The notes: generated from the letters alone by a model not told the origin. Numbered from the stretch's first letter, positions 27,142 to 37,032 are shown. The stretch: DNA of 64,000 nucleotides from Actinomycetaceae bacterium (GCA_030537615.1 JAUNVP010000003.1:62001-126000); one strand, 5' to 3'. Translations and numbers: made by a program.

Positions 27142-27683
27142 TCGGCGTCATCCGGTTGGACAATGGGGAGGGTTGACCAGGGGAAATTGATCCACAGATC
27201 AGTGTGCTTCCACACGAAATCAGGCTTAATCACCGAGCGGGACTTCTCGTAGATCACCGCCGACTTCGCATCGACCGAAACCGTTGACTTCCCATCGAGA
27301 GACAGGCCGTGTTCGGCGATTAGTTCCATCACCATTTTGAGTGTCTTCCCCGAGTCGGCAACATCGTCGACGACCAGGACTCGCTTGCCTTCGAGGGCGG
27401 AAACGTCCATCAGCGGCGGGAGAAGAACGGGTTCTGGCAGGGTTTCGGCGATATCGGTGTAAAACTCGACGTTCATGGTGCCGATGGCTTTGACTCCCAT
27501 CGCGTAGGAGATCGCGCCGGCCGGTAGGAGCCCACCGCGAGCCACGGCAACAATAAGGTCGGGAATCCATCCGGAATTCACTACTTGAGCGGCGAGTTCC
27601 CGCATGGCGGTTCCAAAAGTGGGCCAGTCGAGAGTTTCACGAATAGGTTCCTTGGGGGAGGTTGCGCCATCATCAAAAGCCAC
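27138..27683 (-). CDS. Phosphoribosyltransferase (Gpt-like)
   Basis: This type I phosphoribosyltransferase carries VLVVDDVADSGKTLKMV, the PRPP-binding motif, plus VAVARGGLLPAG and a C-terminal KHTDLWINFPWS. Length and motifs resemble xanthine/hypoxanthine phosphoribosyltransferases that salvage purine bases with PRPP. The open frame extends to TTG 27725, but GTG 27683 gives 181 residues and the usual family length; neither has a strong ribosome site. It is divergent from the L,D-transpeptidase gene. The exact base is not readable. Confidence 0.8.
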   Translation of the reverse strand: MAFDDGATSPKEPIRETLDWPTFGTAMRELAAQVVNSGWIPDLIVAVARGGLLPAGAISYAMGVKAIGTMNVEFYTDIAETLPEPVLLPPLMDVSALEGKRVLVVDDVADSGKTLKMVMELIAEHGLSLDGKSTVSVDAKSAVIYEKSRSVIKPDFVWKHTDLWINFPWSTLPIVQPDDAD

Positions 27684-27785
27684 GGCATATCCAATCTGTA
27701 CGACAGTAACCCCATCGTAGAACAAGTGAGGGGCGCTACGAAAAGCAAAATAACTAGGGAAACAGGGGAAGGAATCATTAGAATC

Positions 27786-27806
27786 GGGATAGTAATCCCT
27801 TTTTTT
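27786..27806 (+). terminator. Terminator-like hairpin in the leader of the L,D-transpeptidase gene
   Basis: GGGAT-AGTA-ATCCC is followed by seven T residues and ends 16 bases before ATG 27823. No plus-strand gene ends upstream, since the left neighbour is divergent. It may therefore be an attenuator within the leader. The stem is only five base pairs. Confidence 0.45.
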
Positions 27807-27822
27807 GCAAGGAACAGTGTGA

Positions 27823-29301
27823 ATGACCGCTAACTCAGACTCTGGTGTTGAGAGCTCTCAATCTCAGCCAGCGCGTAAGAAACGCATCCTTGTGCGCGTG
27901 GGTATCGCACTAGGAATCATCCTCGTTGCCGTCGTAGCTACCGGCACGTGGTACGTGCTCCACTATGCTGATCGAGCATTGCCCCGCACATCCGTCGCGT
28001 CCGAAAGTGTGAGTGGATTGACGCGTGCTGAGGTCGAAGATGTCGTCGCTGAGAAGATTGCGGCAACCACCGTCAATATTGATGGGGAAGCGGGCGCACA
28101 CACGGCCTCGTTGAGCGACCTCGGTGTGTCCCTCGATGAGGACGCCATCGTCGACGACGTGTTCCGACCCAATTCATCGATTGTCAAACGGTTTGCGGCA
28201 CTGTGGTCTCCGCGGACCATCGCGCCGGAGGCCGACGTGAGTGCGTCGGCCGTCCAGTCCTATATCGAGTCGATCATCCCCGATGATGTTGTCGCAGCAA
28301 ATGACGCCTCGATTGTCGTTGCTGACGACGGTGAGTCGTTTACGTGGACAGAAGCAACGATCGGCAAGACGCTATCCGCCGATGAAATCACCGCTGCTAC
28401 TGAAACAGCAGTTCGCACACTGTCGTCGCAGGATCTCACACTGTCATACATTGATCATGTTCCACGCATTACCAACGAGGACGCCGAGCAACTCGTCGCC
28501 AAAGCGCAAGAGCTCGCGTCAATACCGGTCACAATTGCCTACGGCGATAACTCGTATTCACCGCGTCTGACCACTCGGGTGGCGTGGGTGAATCTCACTC
28601 CCACCGATGACAAGACGCTCGAAGTGAGTGCTGACGCAGTTGGCGAATGGGTGCAAAAAGCCGCCGATGATTTCGTCAACGCGGAGCCCGTGCAAGGCAC
28701 GCGCAAGGTGAGTTCCAGCGGTGAAGTACTCCAGACGATCCAGCAGGCTCACGACGGGTACACGGTGACAAATGTGGGTGAGGTTTCGGAAGGTATCGTG
28801 TCCGCCCTCAATAGTGACTCTGAATACAGCGGCGAATTCGCTGCCGATGTCGTTGCTGCCGTCTGGGACGACCAACCGGTTGCTCCCGGCGCGGAGAACT
28901 TCTACTACAAGGCATCGCCGGGCGAAAAGTGGATCGACATTAACCTCTCGAACCGGACCACGACAGCGTACGAAGGGGCCACCCCCGTCATTGGTCCCGC
29001 CTACATGGTGCCGGGTGTTCCCGGATTCGAAACGGTTACGGGTATCTATTCCGTATACCTCAAACTCGAGTCCCAGACCATGCGCGGTGACAACGGTGAC
29101 GGTACCCGATATGAAGTTGAGGGCGTACCCTGGATTCTCTACTTCCACGGTGGCTACGCCATCCACGGCGCCTATTGGCGTTCGACCTTTGGCCCCGGCG
29201 CTGCCGGTGGATCCCACGGGTGCATTAATCTGCCGGTGTCGACCGCAAAGAGCTTCTACGATTGGGCACCCAACGGCACAATCGTCGCGTCACATTACTA
29301 A
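27823..29301 (+). CDS. L,D-transpeptidase (YkuD) with N-terminal membrane anchor
   Basis: This 492-residue protein has one anchor helix (VGIALGIILVAVVATGTWYV, about residues 27-46). A long extracellular region follows with two repeats of the PG-binding-4/YoaR-like type, then a C-terminal YkuD domain. The catalytic signature is intact: IHGAYW followed by GGSHGCINL, where the Cys attacks the peptidoglycan tetrapeptide. It forms 3-3 cross-links or attaches proteins on the outer face of the membrane. ATG 27823 follows AAGGAACAG. A terminator-like hairpin sits in its leader. It is convergent with hrpA. Confidence 0.9.
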   Translation: MTANSDSGVESSQSQPARKKRILVRVGIALGIILVAVVATGTWYVLHYADRALPRTSVASESVSGLTRAEVEDVVAEKIAATTVNIDGEAGAHTASLSDLGVSLDEDAIVDDVFRPNSSIVKRFAALWSPRTIAPEADVSASAVQSYIESIIPDDVVAANDASIVVADDGESFTWTEATIGKTLSADEITAATETAVRTLSSQDLTLSYIDHVPRITNEDAEQLVAKAQELASIPVTIAYGDNSYSPRLTTRVAWVNLTPTDDKTLEVSADAVGEWVQKAADDFVNAEPVQGTRKVSSSGEVLQTIQQAHDGYTVTNVGEVSEGIVSALNSDSEYSGEFAADVVAAVWDDQPVAPGAENFYYKASPGEKWIDINLSNRTTTAYEGATPVIGPAYMVPGVPGFETVTGIYSVYLKLESQTMRGDNGDGTRYEVEGVPWILYFHGGYAIHGAYWRSTFGPGAAGGSHGCINLPVSTAKSFYDWAPNGTIVASHY

Positions 29302-29336
29302 ACTTCGGTCGCGCAGTTGAGGTTGTGCGGGCCGCA

Positions 29337-32300
29337 CTAGGCGTTGATGAGGTCGTACATCCGTTTGATCGACACCCTCTGCGACGTGCCAAGCTCCTGA
29401 GCGAACAGTGACACTCGAAGTTCCTCCATTAACCAGCGCGCCTCAGTAAGCTTTCGCGCGCGAGGCGCGTCGTGAGTAGTAGTCGATTGCCGTGCCTGGT
29501 CGAGTGCCCGTTCGAGGTCGCGCACCGAGCGCGCGTTCCCCTCGTCTCGGCTCAAAGCAAGCGCAGATTCGCTGGCTTTCTCGACTCGCAAGCGCGCTGC
29601 GTGAACAAACCGCGGAACATGGGGTAGCCACGCATACGGAGTGGTCAGAAGGAAACGATCGTTGACGAGTGCTCGACTATGGTCACGAACGCTTTGAATG
29701 AGACGAATCATGGACTGCGTTGAATGTTTCCGGATTGACCGATCGAGAGCCGCAAACTGAGCGAATACGTCAACCGTGTACCCGAGAATACGGTACGTGC
29801 GGTCTTCAATGCGATCCTGCACCCAGTGGCAGGCCGTGACAAAGGCGCTTCGATCACGGATCTGCTCGGGATTGATCTCATACTCATCAATAAGGGACAA
29901 AACAGCAGCCAACTGCGCCTGTGACACGAGTTCTTCGGTATTCGGATATGGTCCTCCGGCCAGAGTGAGCGCCTCTTTCCCTGTCCAGCGGGTTGACACC
30001 CGGCTCGTCGACAAAGCGGTCTGCGCCAAGACCAGACGGGCGAGGCCGAGGCGGTGTAACTGCATGGCCTGCTCTCGATCCGCTCCGATACGCACCCCCG
30101 CCCGGGGCTGCTGCGGTTCGCCGTCGGGACTCAGGTGAGGAAACGCGCGCACAGTCAAACCGTCTGATGTGGTCGCTTCAATTTCGGCGGGCAGGCGATC
30201 ATCATCGGTTGGCAGTGTCGGCCAGTCAGTTAAGTCATTCTTTTCAGTGATGACACTGACCGGTCGGCGTTTGGGTGGGCGAGGGTGCTTTCGTCCCGGT
30301 TTCACACCGTCGAAGGCATCAAGTCCTCGAATCTGGGGTGCTCGCCCACCCGACTGGGTCAATGCGCGATCGAGGGCGTCGCGCATCGCCGACCTCACGG
30401 CAGCTTGACTCGTACTCGCCAACTGCTTCTTGAGCCAGGTGAGATCTTCACCGGCGCGTAACTCCCGCCCAGCGTCATCGATGACGACGAACATCGGTCG
30501 AACGTGGGGCGGTAGGTCGAGCGAATCCCACAAATCGCGGGGAATCTCAACTCCTTTAACGGCCAGTGCCGCGTCGCACAGAGCATCGAAGAAGTGGGGG
30601 AGGGCCGCGTTCGCCGTGCCTGGCCGACCGTGGGAGGCGCGTGCCGGCGTCACCGACGGTTGAGCTGGCCGCGAATGGTCGGTCGATGGTTTGGTATTTG
30701 ATGCAGAAGTTGACTGCGCTACCTGCCGCATTTTTTCAATGGACTTCTCGGAGGCCGCCTGAGACTTCGATGCCCACGCCGCCAGACGCGATAGAGAGGC
30801 TTCGAGTGAGCGGGGATCGGGTTCAGTATCGGGTGTGTCCGACCCGCTCGGCGTGGCCTCACCGTCCGGTTGGCGAGCGTTGGCATGATCGCGTCGCGTA
30901 CTGTGATCCGCCGATGACGCAGATGGAGTTGACGCCGATTCGACATCGCCCTCAGCCCAAATATGCGCGCGGATCCACTGCCCGAGTGAACGCGCCGCGT
31001 CGGGAGCGGGAACTAGCTGGGCGCGCACCTGTTTCGGAAGGGCACGAATTGTCGCGGTGATGAGCTCGTCGAGCATGCCCGGCACCAACCACTCAAAACC
31101 CTCGTCTCGCACGCGCGCGAGGACACTGACCGGTATGCGCACGGTGATGCCGTCCCGCACCGAACCGGGATCAAACTCGTAGCGCAATGGAAGCGCGAGC
31201 TCACCCTGTACCCACTGCGAGGGGTAGCCGCTCGGGTCGTGGTCGCCCGCGTCGGGCACGAGCATGTCTTTGCTCAGAAACAGAACATGTGGGTTGCGCT
31301 GGCGCTTGAACCAGCGGTTAAAGTGTCCTGCCGAGATGATGGATTCAGGCAGACGCTCATCGTAGAACGCAAAGATCGCGTCATCCCCAACAGAACCCCC
31401 GTGACGAAACTTCTTCTCGTCCTCGTGGATCTGCTCGAGCACCCGACGATTGTGTTCGATGAAGCGATGACGTCCGCGCCATTCGCCCTCGATGAGCGCA
31501 TGCTGAATAAACATGTCGCGCGCCAGTTCTTTCGGGGTTGAGCCATGGATGCCGGGAGTGAGGGCGGCGGTGCGAGCACCGATCGAACTCATGCCCGTCA
31601 TCGACGTATCAACTCGAACCCCGACCGGCAGATTCCCAAGCAGAACCGGCCGGTCCGCGATGATTGGTAAACCGTAAATCATCACCTTCTCGCGCACCAT
31701 CGCCGCACCGTTGCGGGTCGACCAGTAGGGCTCCGAGTAGGACTTTTTGATGAGGTTGCGGGCGAGCGGCTCAACCCACGCCGGATCAATTTTTGCCACG
31801 GTGCGGGCAAATAGGCGCGAAGTTTCCACGAGTTCGGCAGCCATGACCCATTCGTAGTGTTTGCGGGCGAGACCCGAGCCGGGCCAAATGACGAACTTCG
31901 TGCCACGCGCTCCCTCGTATTCCGAACGTTGCTGATCCCACCTTCCGATATGGGAAAGTAGTCCGACGAGTAGCGAGCGGTGAATGTCGTCGGCGCTCGC
32001 GGAGGACGTTTCTCGCGTTAGCGCGACGGTAGCGCGAGCCGCAGCATCGGCTGAACCACCGTGGCGAGCGTGCCGATCGATATCGCGACGCGACGGGAGG
32101 TCGAGGGCCTGAACGTGCAGTTTGAGTGGCCGAGCTAACTGGGTGAGTTGCCCGACGACGTCTTGCCATTCGCGGAACCTCAAGTAGTGAAGGAACTCGC
32201 GTCGGCACAGGCGTCGGAATGCAGAATTCGACAGATCGCGCGACATGGTGCGCAGGTAACGCCACAGATTGAGGTAGGTGATGAAGTCGGACGTGGGATC

Positions 32301-33959
32301 GAGGAAGCGAGCGTGTGCTCGATCCGAATCTTCCTTGAAGGCTTCGGGCCTTTCGCGCACATCTTGCATCGACAGAGCGGCCACGATGATGAGGACGTCC
32401 GAGGCGCAACCGTTCTTCTCGCCTTCCAGGAGCATCCGCCCCAAACGCGGGTCGATGGGCAGGCGAGCGAGCTGTCGGCCGATCTGGGTGAGCCGCAGTC
32501 CTTTCTTGTTTGAGGTGACTGCTCCAATCTCTTCGAGCAGGAGCACGCCGTCGCGAATAGCCTTCGCGTTAGGAGCATCGATGAAAGGGAAATCCTGCGG
32601 TTCTCCCAGACCAATGGCAGCCATTTGAAGAATGACAGCAGCTAGTGAGGTGCGAAGGATTTCTGGCTCGGTGTATTCGGGGCGGGCGTTGAAATCACGT
32701 TGGGAATAGAGCCGGATCGCAATGCCGTCCGCGACACGGCCGCATCGTCCTGACCGCTGATTGGCCGATGCCCGCGATACCGGCTCGATGGGAAGGCGCT
32801 GAACTTTTGTACGGTTGGAATACCGAGAAATCCGGGCGAGACCAGGATCGATGACGTAGCGAATCCCGGGTACGGTCAGCGACGTTTCGGCAACGTTGGT
32901 GGCGAGGACGACGCGTCGGCGCGGATGCGGTTCAAACACGCGACGTTGCTCGCGCGCAGACAGGCGGGAGAACAACGGGAGCACTTCGATCCCATTGAGA
33001 GGACTCGTGGCAGTCGCCTCGCCGGCAGCAATATAACGGGTGCCTAGATGGTCTTTGAGGGCGGCATTGGTGTCTCGAATATCGCGTTCGCCGGGCAAAA
33101 ACACGAGGATATCGCCGTCGCCTTCATCGCACAGCTCATCAACGGCCGCACACGTCGCAGTCAGATAGTCGATGTCTTCCCCGAGGCCGTAGCCATCGGT
33201 TGCCAACTGGTAGTCCGGCGCTTCGAGTACGAGTCCTTTCACGGATTCGTTTTCTTGGTCACTGACAGCGGTCGGTGCGATGTCTGGAGATAGAGGTCGG
33301 TAGCGGATCTCGACCGGAAAAGTTCGTCCAGACACTTCAATGACAGGTGCGGGCATGCCATTCGCGTCGCTCAAGTGTTTGGCAAAGCGCGCGGAGTCGA
33401 TCGTTGCTGACGTGATAATGACTTTGAGGTCGGGGCGGCTAGGGAGTAACCGCTTGAGGTAGCCGATGAGGAAATCAATGTTAAGGGAGCGTTCGTGGGC
33501 CTCATCAATGATGATCGTGTCGTAGGCGAGGAGTTGTGGGTCGTGCTGGATCTCAGCGAGAAGGATCCCGTCGGTCATCAGTTTGACGAGGGTCGTTGGC
33601 CCGACCTCATCGGTGAAGCGAATCTGAAAGCCGACAACGTCTCCGGGACGGTTGCCAACGTGGGTGCGCAGTTCGTCAGCAATGCGGTCGGCAACCGTGC
33701 GGGCGGCCAGGCGGCGGGGTTGAGTGTGGCCGATCATCCCACGGATACCGCGACCGAGCTGCAGGCAGATTTTCGGTATCTGGGTGGTTTTTCCCGAACC
33801 CGTTTCTCCCGACACAATGACGACCTGGTTGTTTTCAATGGCTTGGGCTATGTCGTCTCGGCGGGCACTGACAGGGAGCTGTTCGGGGTACTCAATGACC
33901 GGCAGACAGGCGGCGCGCGCCGCTAGCTGTGGAGCGGAAAATTGAGATCGAGACACCAC
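29337..33959 (-). CDS. hrpA: ATP-dependent RNA helicase HrpA (DEAH box)
   Basis: This 1540-residue DEAH/RHA helicase shows Walker A GETGSGKTT at residues 51-59, DEAHERS at 152-158, SAT near 184, and QRSGRCGRVADG in motif VI. An OB-fold region and a DUF3418 C-terminus follow. HrpA unwinds RNA and takes part in mRNA processing and rescue of stalled ribosomes. It is longer than E. coli HrpA (about 1300 residues) because of a Ser/Thr/Pro-rich insertion of more than 100 residues, encoded roughly at 30600-30950. The start is GTG 33959 or the adjacent GTG 33956; no clean ribosome site. Confidence 0.93.
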   Translation of the reverse strand: MVSRSQFSAPQLAARAACLPVIEYPEQLPVSARRDDIAQAIENNQVVIVSGETGSGKTTQIPKICLQLGRGIRGMIGHTQPRRLAARTVADRIADELRTHVGNRPGDVVGFQIRFTDEVGPTTLVKLMTDGILLAEIQHDPQLLAYDTIIIDEAHERSLNIDFLIGYLKRLLPSRPDLKVIITSATIDSARFAKHLSDANGMPAPVIEVSGRTFPVEIRYRPLSPDIAPTAVSDQENESVKGLVLEAPDYQLATDGYGLGEDIDYLTATCAAVDELCDEGDGDILVFLPGERDIRDTNAALKDHLGTRYIAAGEATATSPLNGIEVLPLFSRLSAREQRRVFEPHPRRRVVLATNVAETSLTVPGIRYVIDPGLARISRYSNRTKVQRLPIEPVSRASANQRSGRCGRVADGIAIRLYSQRDFNARPEYTEPEILRTSLAAVILQMAAIGLGEPQDFPFIDAPNAKAIRDGVLLLEEIGAVTSNKKGLRLTQIGRQLARLPIDPRLGRMLLEGEKNGCASDVLIIVAALSMQDVRERPEAFKEDSDRAHARFLDPTSDFITYLNLWRYLRTMSRDLSNSAFRRLCRREFLHYLRFREWQDVVGQLTQLARPLKLHVQALDLPSRRDIDRHARHGGSADAAARATVALTRETSSASADDIHRSLLVGLLSHIGRWDQQRSEYEGARGTKFVIWPGSGLARKHYEWVMAAELVETSRLFARTVAKIDPAWVEPLARNLIKKSYSEPYWSTRNGAAMVREKVMIYGLPIIADRPVLLGNLPVGVRVDTSMTGMSSIGARTAALTPGIHGSTPKELARDMFIQHALIEGEWRGRHRFIEHNRRVLEQIHEDEKKFRHGGSVGDDAIFAFYDERLPESIISAGHFNRWFKRQRNPHVLFLSKDMLVPDAGDHDPSGYPSQWVQGELALPLRYEFDPGSVRDGITVRIPVSVLARVRDEGFEWLVPGMLDELITATIRALPKQVRAQLVPAPDAARSLGQWIRAHIWAEGDVESASTPSASSADHSTRRDHANARQPDGEATPSGSDTPDTEPDPRSLEASLSRLAAWASKSQAASEKSIEKMRQVAQSTSASNTKPSTDHSRPAQPSVTPARASHGRPGTANAALPHFFDALCDAALAVKGVEIPRDLWDSLDLPPHVRPMFVVIDDAGRELRAGEDLTWLKKQLASTSQAAVRSAMRDALDRALTQSGGRAPQIRGLDAFDGVKPGRKHPRPPKRRPVSVITEKNDLTDWPTLPTDDDRLPAEIEATTSDGLTVRAFPHLSPDGEPQQPRAGVRIGADREQAMQLHRLGLARLVLAQTALSTSRVSTRWTGKEALTLAGGPYPNTEELVSQAQLAAVLSLIDEYEINPEQIRDRSAFVTACHWVQDRIEDRTYRILGYTVDVFAQFAALDRSIRKHSTQSMIRLIQSVRDHSRALVNDRFLLTTPYAWLPHVPRFVHAARLRVEKASESALALSRDEGNARSVRDLERALDQARQSTTTHDAPRARKLTEARWLMEELRVSLFAQELGTSQRVSIKRMYDLINA

Positions 33960-34329
33960 TCCATATTAGGACAGGAGAGGATCGCACTGTCATCGGGGTG
34001 CGGTGTCCAGCTCGCGTGAACGAGGAGCTGATCGATGGCTGTTTCAGTGCGTTTGTTCTGCAAGAATAGATGATTCAGACTGTCTCAAAAAGTGGACATT
34101 TGTCGATTTCCTTGAGATCGGCGCGTTTGTGGCCTATTCGTAATCATTTGGTAAAACTGCGAGATATCAACGAAATTAACCATTCTCAACTCGCCGTTGA
34201 ACAATTCTTGACAATTTAGCCAAATCTGCTTCGTCTGAGTTCAAGACGCGGTGCTAGGGTGCTTACGACGTGGAAGCGACACCTATGCTCACTTTCACGA
34301 AATAGTGCCCATCCACCATGGAGGACCAG
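33960..34329 (+). promoter_or_regulatory. 370-nt regulatory gap upstream of the oligopeptide transporter operon
   Basis: No gene is visible. The stretch is clearly AT-richer than its surroundings from about 34060 to 34230. It contains an inverted repeat TCAAC-TCGCC-GTTGA (34186-34200), a TTGACA (34208-34213) and a TAGGGT (34255-34260). The last two are 41 bases apart, so they do not form one promoter; TAGGGT is the better -10 candidate, 70 bases before the start codon. Confidence 0.4.
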
Positions 34330-35970
34330 ATGAAACGCACATTTTTGCGCCTTGTAGCACCCGTAGCGGTCGCTACTCTTGCGCTGACCGCGTGTTCAGG
34401 CGACTCGGGTGGTTCAGGTTCAGAATCGACTCCTGCTGAGGACGGCGGCGCAGCAAGCGGCGCAGTCATCACAGCGAACGGATCAGAACCCCAGAACCCC
34501 CTCATTCCCACGAACACGAATGAGACCGGCGGCGGTAAGATCGTCGATCTCATTTACTCCGGCCTCGTCTACTACGATGCTGACGGCAAAGCCCAGCTCG
34601 AAATGGCCGAGTCTATTGAGACGGACGATAACCAGCTCTACACCGTTAAGCTGAAGGAAGGCCAGAAGTTCACCGACGGCTCTGCTGTGACGGCACAGAA
34701 CTTCGTCGACGCGTGGAACCAGGGTGTCAAGGAAAATCACCTGTCCAGCTACTTCTTCGAACCCATCAAGGGATTCCCGGAGGGCGAAGAGAAGGTCGAG
34801 GCCATGGAAGGCCTGAAGGTCGTTGACGACACCACCTTCACCATTGAGCTCAATCAGCCCGAATCGGACTTCGAACTCCGTCTCGGTTACTCCGCCTTCT
34901 TCCCGCTTCCCGAAGCGGGAATCGGCGACCCGGATGCTGTCGCAGCATTTGGCAAGAACCCCGTAGGCAACGGCCCGTACATGCTTGACGGTGACGATGC
35001 GTGGGAGAACAACGTGGCAATCCGCCTCGTTCCGAACCCCGACTACGACGGTCCCCGCAAGGCGCAAAATGGCGGCATTGAAATGAAGTTCTATGCCCAG
35101 CAGGATGCAGCCTACAACGACCTGCTTTCCGGCAACCTCGATGTCCTTGACGCCGTTCCGGACTCAGCATTCGGCACCTTCGAAAACGAGCTTTCCGGTC
35201 GCGCCATTAACCAGCCGTCCGCGATCTTCCAGTCCTTCACCATCCCGGACCGCCTTGAGCACTTCTCCGGTGAAGAAGGAAACCTGCGTAAGCAGGCCCT
35301 GTCCATGGCGATCGACCGTGACGCCGTCTGCGAAACGATTTTCCAGAACACGCGCACGCCCGCCAAGGACTTCACCTCCCCGGTTATCGCCGGATGGGAT
35401 GAAAACGCTGAAGGCAACGATGTGCTCAAGTTCGACGCTGACAAGGCGAAGGAACTGTGGGCTCAAGCTGACGCCATTTCCCCGTGGGGAGACAGCAAGT
35501 TCGAACTCGCCTACAACGCTGATGGTGGCCACCAGGCATGGGTTGACGCAACCGTTAACTCCATCAAGAACACGCTCGGCATTGACGCGGTAGGCAAGCC
35601 CTACCCCGACTTCAAGTCACTGCGTGAAGAAGTCACCAACCGTGAAATCCAGACCGCGTTCCGTACCGGCTGGCAGGCTGACTACCCGGCACTGTCCAAC
35701 TTCCTTGGACCGCTCTACGGCACCGGGGCAGGCTCGAATGACGGCGACTACTCGAACCCCGAATTCGATAACTTGCTCACCCAGGCGGCCTCCGCTTCCT
35801 CAGTGGATGAAGGCAACGAGCTCCTCATGCAGGCACAAGCTGTCCTGTTCAAGGATCTTCCCGCGATTCCGCTGTGGTACTCCAACGTGACCGGTGGATA
35901 CGCCGAGGGCGTGAACAACGTCGTATTCGGCTGGAACTCAGTACCGATCTACTACCAGATCACCAAGTAA
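34330..35970 (+). CDS. Oligopeptide ABC transporter substrate-binding lipoprotein
   Basis: This 546-residue protein begins MKRTFLRLVAPVAVATLALT and continues to ACSGDSGG. That is a signal peptide ending in the lipobox LTAC, so the cysteine is lipidated and the protein is held on the outer face. The rest is the SBP_bac_5 (OppA/DppA) fold, with EPQNPLIPTNTNETGGGKI, TDGSAVTAQNFVDAWN and FGKNPVGNGPYML. It captures peptides for the permease encoded downstream. I chose ATG 34330 because GGAGG lies five bases upstream; ATG 34318 would add four residues. A hairpin after the gene may lower expression of the downstream permease genes. Confidence 0.93.
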   Translation: MKRTFLRLVAPVAVATLALTACSGDSGGSGSESTPAEDGGAASGAVITANGSEPQNPLIPTNTNETGGGKIVDLIYSGLVYYDADGKAQLEMAESIETDDNQLYTVKLKEGQKFTDGSAVTAQNFVDAWNQGVKENHLSSYFFEPIKGFPEGEEKVEAMEGLKVVDDTTFTIELNQPESDFELRLGYSAFFPLPEAGIGDPDAVAAFGKNPVGNGPYMLDGDDAWENNVAIRLVPNPDYDGPRKAQNGGIEMKFYAQQDAAYNDLLSGNLDVLDAVPDSAFGTFENELSGRAINQPSAIFQSFTIPDRLEHFSGEEGNLRKQALSMAIDRDAVCETIFQNTRTPAKDFTSPVIAGWDENAEGNDVLKFDADKAKELWAQADAISPWGDSKFELAYNADGGHQAWVDATVNSIKNTLGIDAVGKPYPDFKSLREEVTNREIQTAFRTGWQADYPALSNFLGPLYGTGAGSNDGDYSNPEFDNLLTQAASASSVDEGNELLMQAQAVLFKDLPAIPLWYSNVTGGYAEGVNNVVFGWNSVPIYYQITK

Positions 35971-35986
35971 CCACAACTCAACAACC

Positions 35987-36024
35987 GTTCGGGGAAGATC
36001 ATCGATTGATGGTCTTCCCCGAAC
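35987..36024 (+). terminator. Hairpin between the binding-protein and permease genes
   Basis: GTTCGGGGAAGATCATC pairs with 36008-36024 with one mismatch around a four-base loop. There is no T run. Such stem-loops after a binding-protein gene often stabilise its mRNA or partly stop transcription. A TTGACA at 36031-36036 follows, without a convincing -10. Confidence 0.6.
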
Positions 36025-36105
36025 CGTGGATTGACAGTGGTACCATAACGCCAAAACTCATCCTCAACACTGCGTCTCTCCTTCCAAGCAGACTAGGAGA
36101 TCTGA

Positions 36106-37032
36106 ATGCTCCGATATATCGGACGTAGACTCCTGCAGATGATCCCCGTCTTTATCGGGGCAACTCTGCTGATCTACGCACTTGTATTCCTCATGCCGGG
36201 TGACCCAATCCAGGCACTAGGCGGTGACCGAGGCCTCCCTCCCCACGTGGCTGAAGCTATGCGGCAACGCTACAACCTCGATAAACCCTTCATCGTGCAG
36301 TACATCCTCTACCTCAAGGGGATACTCACTCTCGACTTCGGCACGACATTCTCCGGCCGCGAAGTAACCGACGTCATGGCACAAGCCTTCCCGGTTACCA
36401 TCAAGCTCGCCCTCATGGCCCTCGCCTTTGAAGCGATCTTTGGAATCGGCTTCGGCCTCATTGCCGGTATGCGCCGCGGAGGTATCTTTGACGCTACCGT
36501 TCTTCTCGTATCGCTCTTCGTGATCGCGGTCCCGATCTTCGTCACCGGCTTCGTGTTCCAGTTCATTATCGGGGTTAAACTCGGGTGGCTTCCCACCACA
36601 GTTGGTGGAAATACGACCTTTAAGGGACTGCTTATGCCAGCTATCGTGCTCGGCTCCGTCTCCTTTGCCTACGTGCTACGACTGACACGCCAATCGGTAT
36701 CGGAGACACTGTCATCCGACCACGTGCGCACCGCCTACGCTAAAGGCCTCGCTCGCCCCGTCGTTATCCGCAATCACGTCTTGCGCAACTCCCTCATCCC
36801 AGTTGCCACGTTCCTCGGTGCCGACCTTGGTGCCCTCATCGGCGGCGCTATCGTCACCGAAGGAATCTTCGCCATTAACGGCGTTGGCGGAAACATGTAC
36901 CAGGCGATCATTAAGGGAGAGCCAGCGACGGTTGTCTCCTTCACGACGGTGCTCGTCCTCGTCTATATCGTCGCCAACCTCCTCGTTGACTTGCTGTATG
37001 CCGCACTAGACCCGAGGATTCGCTATGAGTGA
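36106..37032 (+). CDS. Oligopeptide ABC transporter permease (OppB/DppB type)
   Basis: This 308-residue permease has about six membrane helices and the BPD_transp_1 fold. It starts MLRYIGRRLLQMIPVFIGAT, typical of OppB. The coupling-helix EAA region is visible in DHVRTAYAKGLARPVVIRNH. ATG 36106 follows TAGGAGATCTG. Its stop overlaps the oppC-like gene by eight bases, so the two are translationally coupled. It forms a heterodimer with the next protein in the membrane. Confidence 0.93.
   Translation: MLRYIGRRLLQMIPVFIGATLLIYALVFLMPGDPIQALGGDRGLPPHVAEAMRQRYNLDKPFIVQYILYLKGILTLDFGTTFSGREVTDVMAQAFPVTIKLALMALAFEAIFGIGFGLIAGMRRGGIFDATVLLVSLFVIAVPIFVTGFVFQFIIGVKLGWLPTTVGGNTTFKGLLMPAIVLGSVSFAYVLRLTRQSVSETLSSDHVRTAYAKGLARPVVIRNHVLRNSLIPVATFLGADLGALIGGAIVTEGIFAINGVGGNMYQAIIKGEPATVVSFTTVLVLVYIVANLLVDLLYAALDPRIRYE

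Noticed and set aside
28558..29217. Long minus-strand open frame (219 codons) opposite the L,D-transpeptidase gene
   Set aside because: It lies wholly inside a well-supported gene, has no ribosome site or known motif, and its composition is that of a frame shadow.
33495..33926. 143-codon plus-strand open frame inside hrpA
   Set aside because: It is antisense to conserved helicase motifs and shows no recognisable protein features.
34208..34260. TTGACA and TAGGGT as one promoter for the peptide transporter
   Set aside because: They are 41 bases apart, far from the 16-19 expected; they cannot belong to one promoter.
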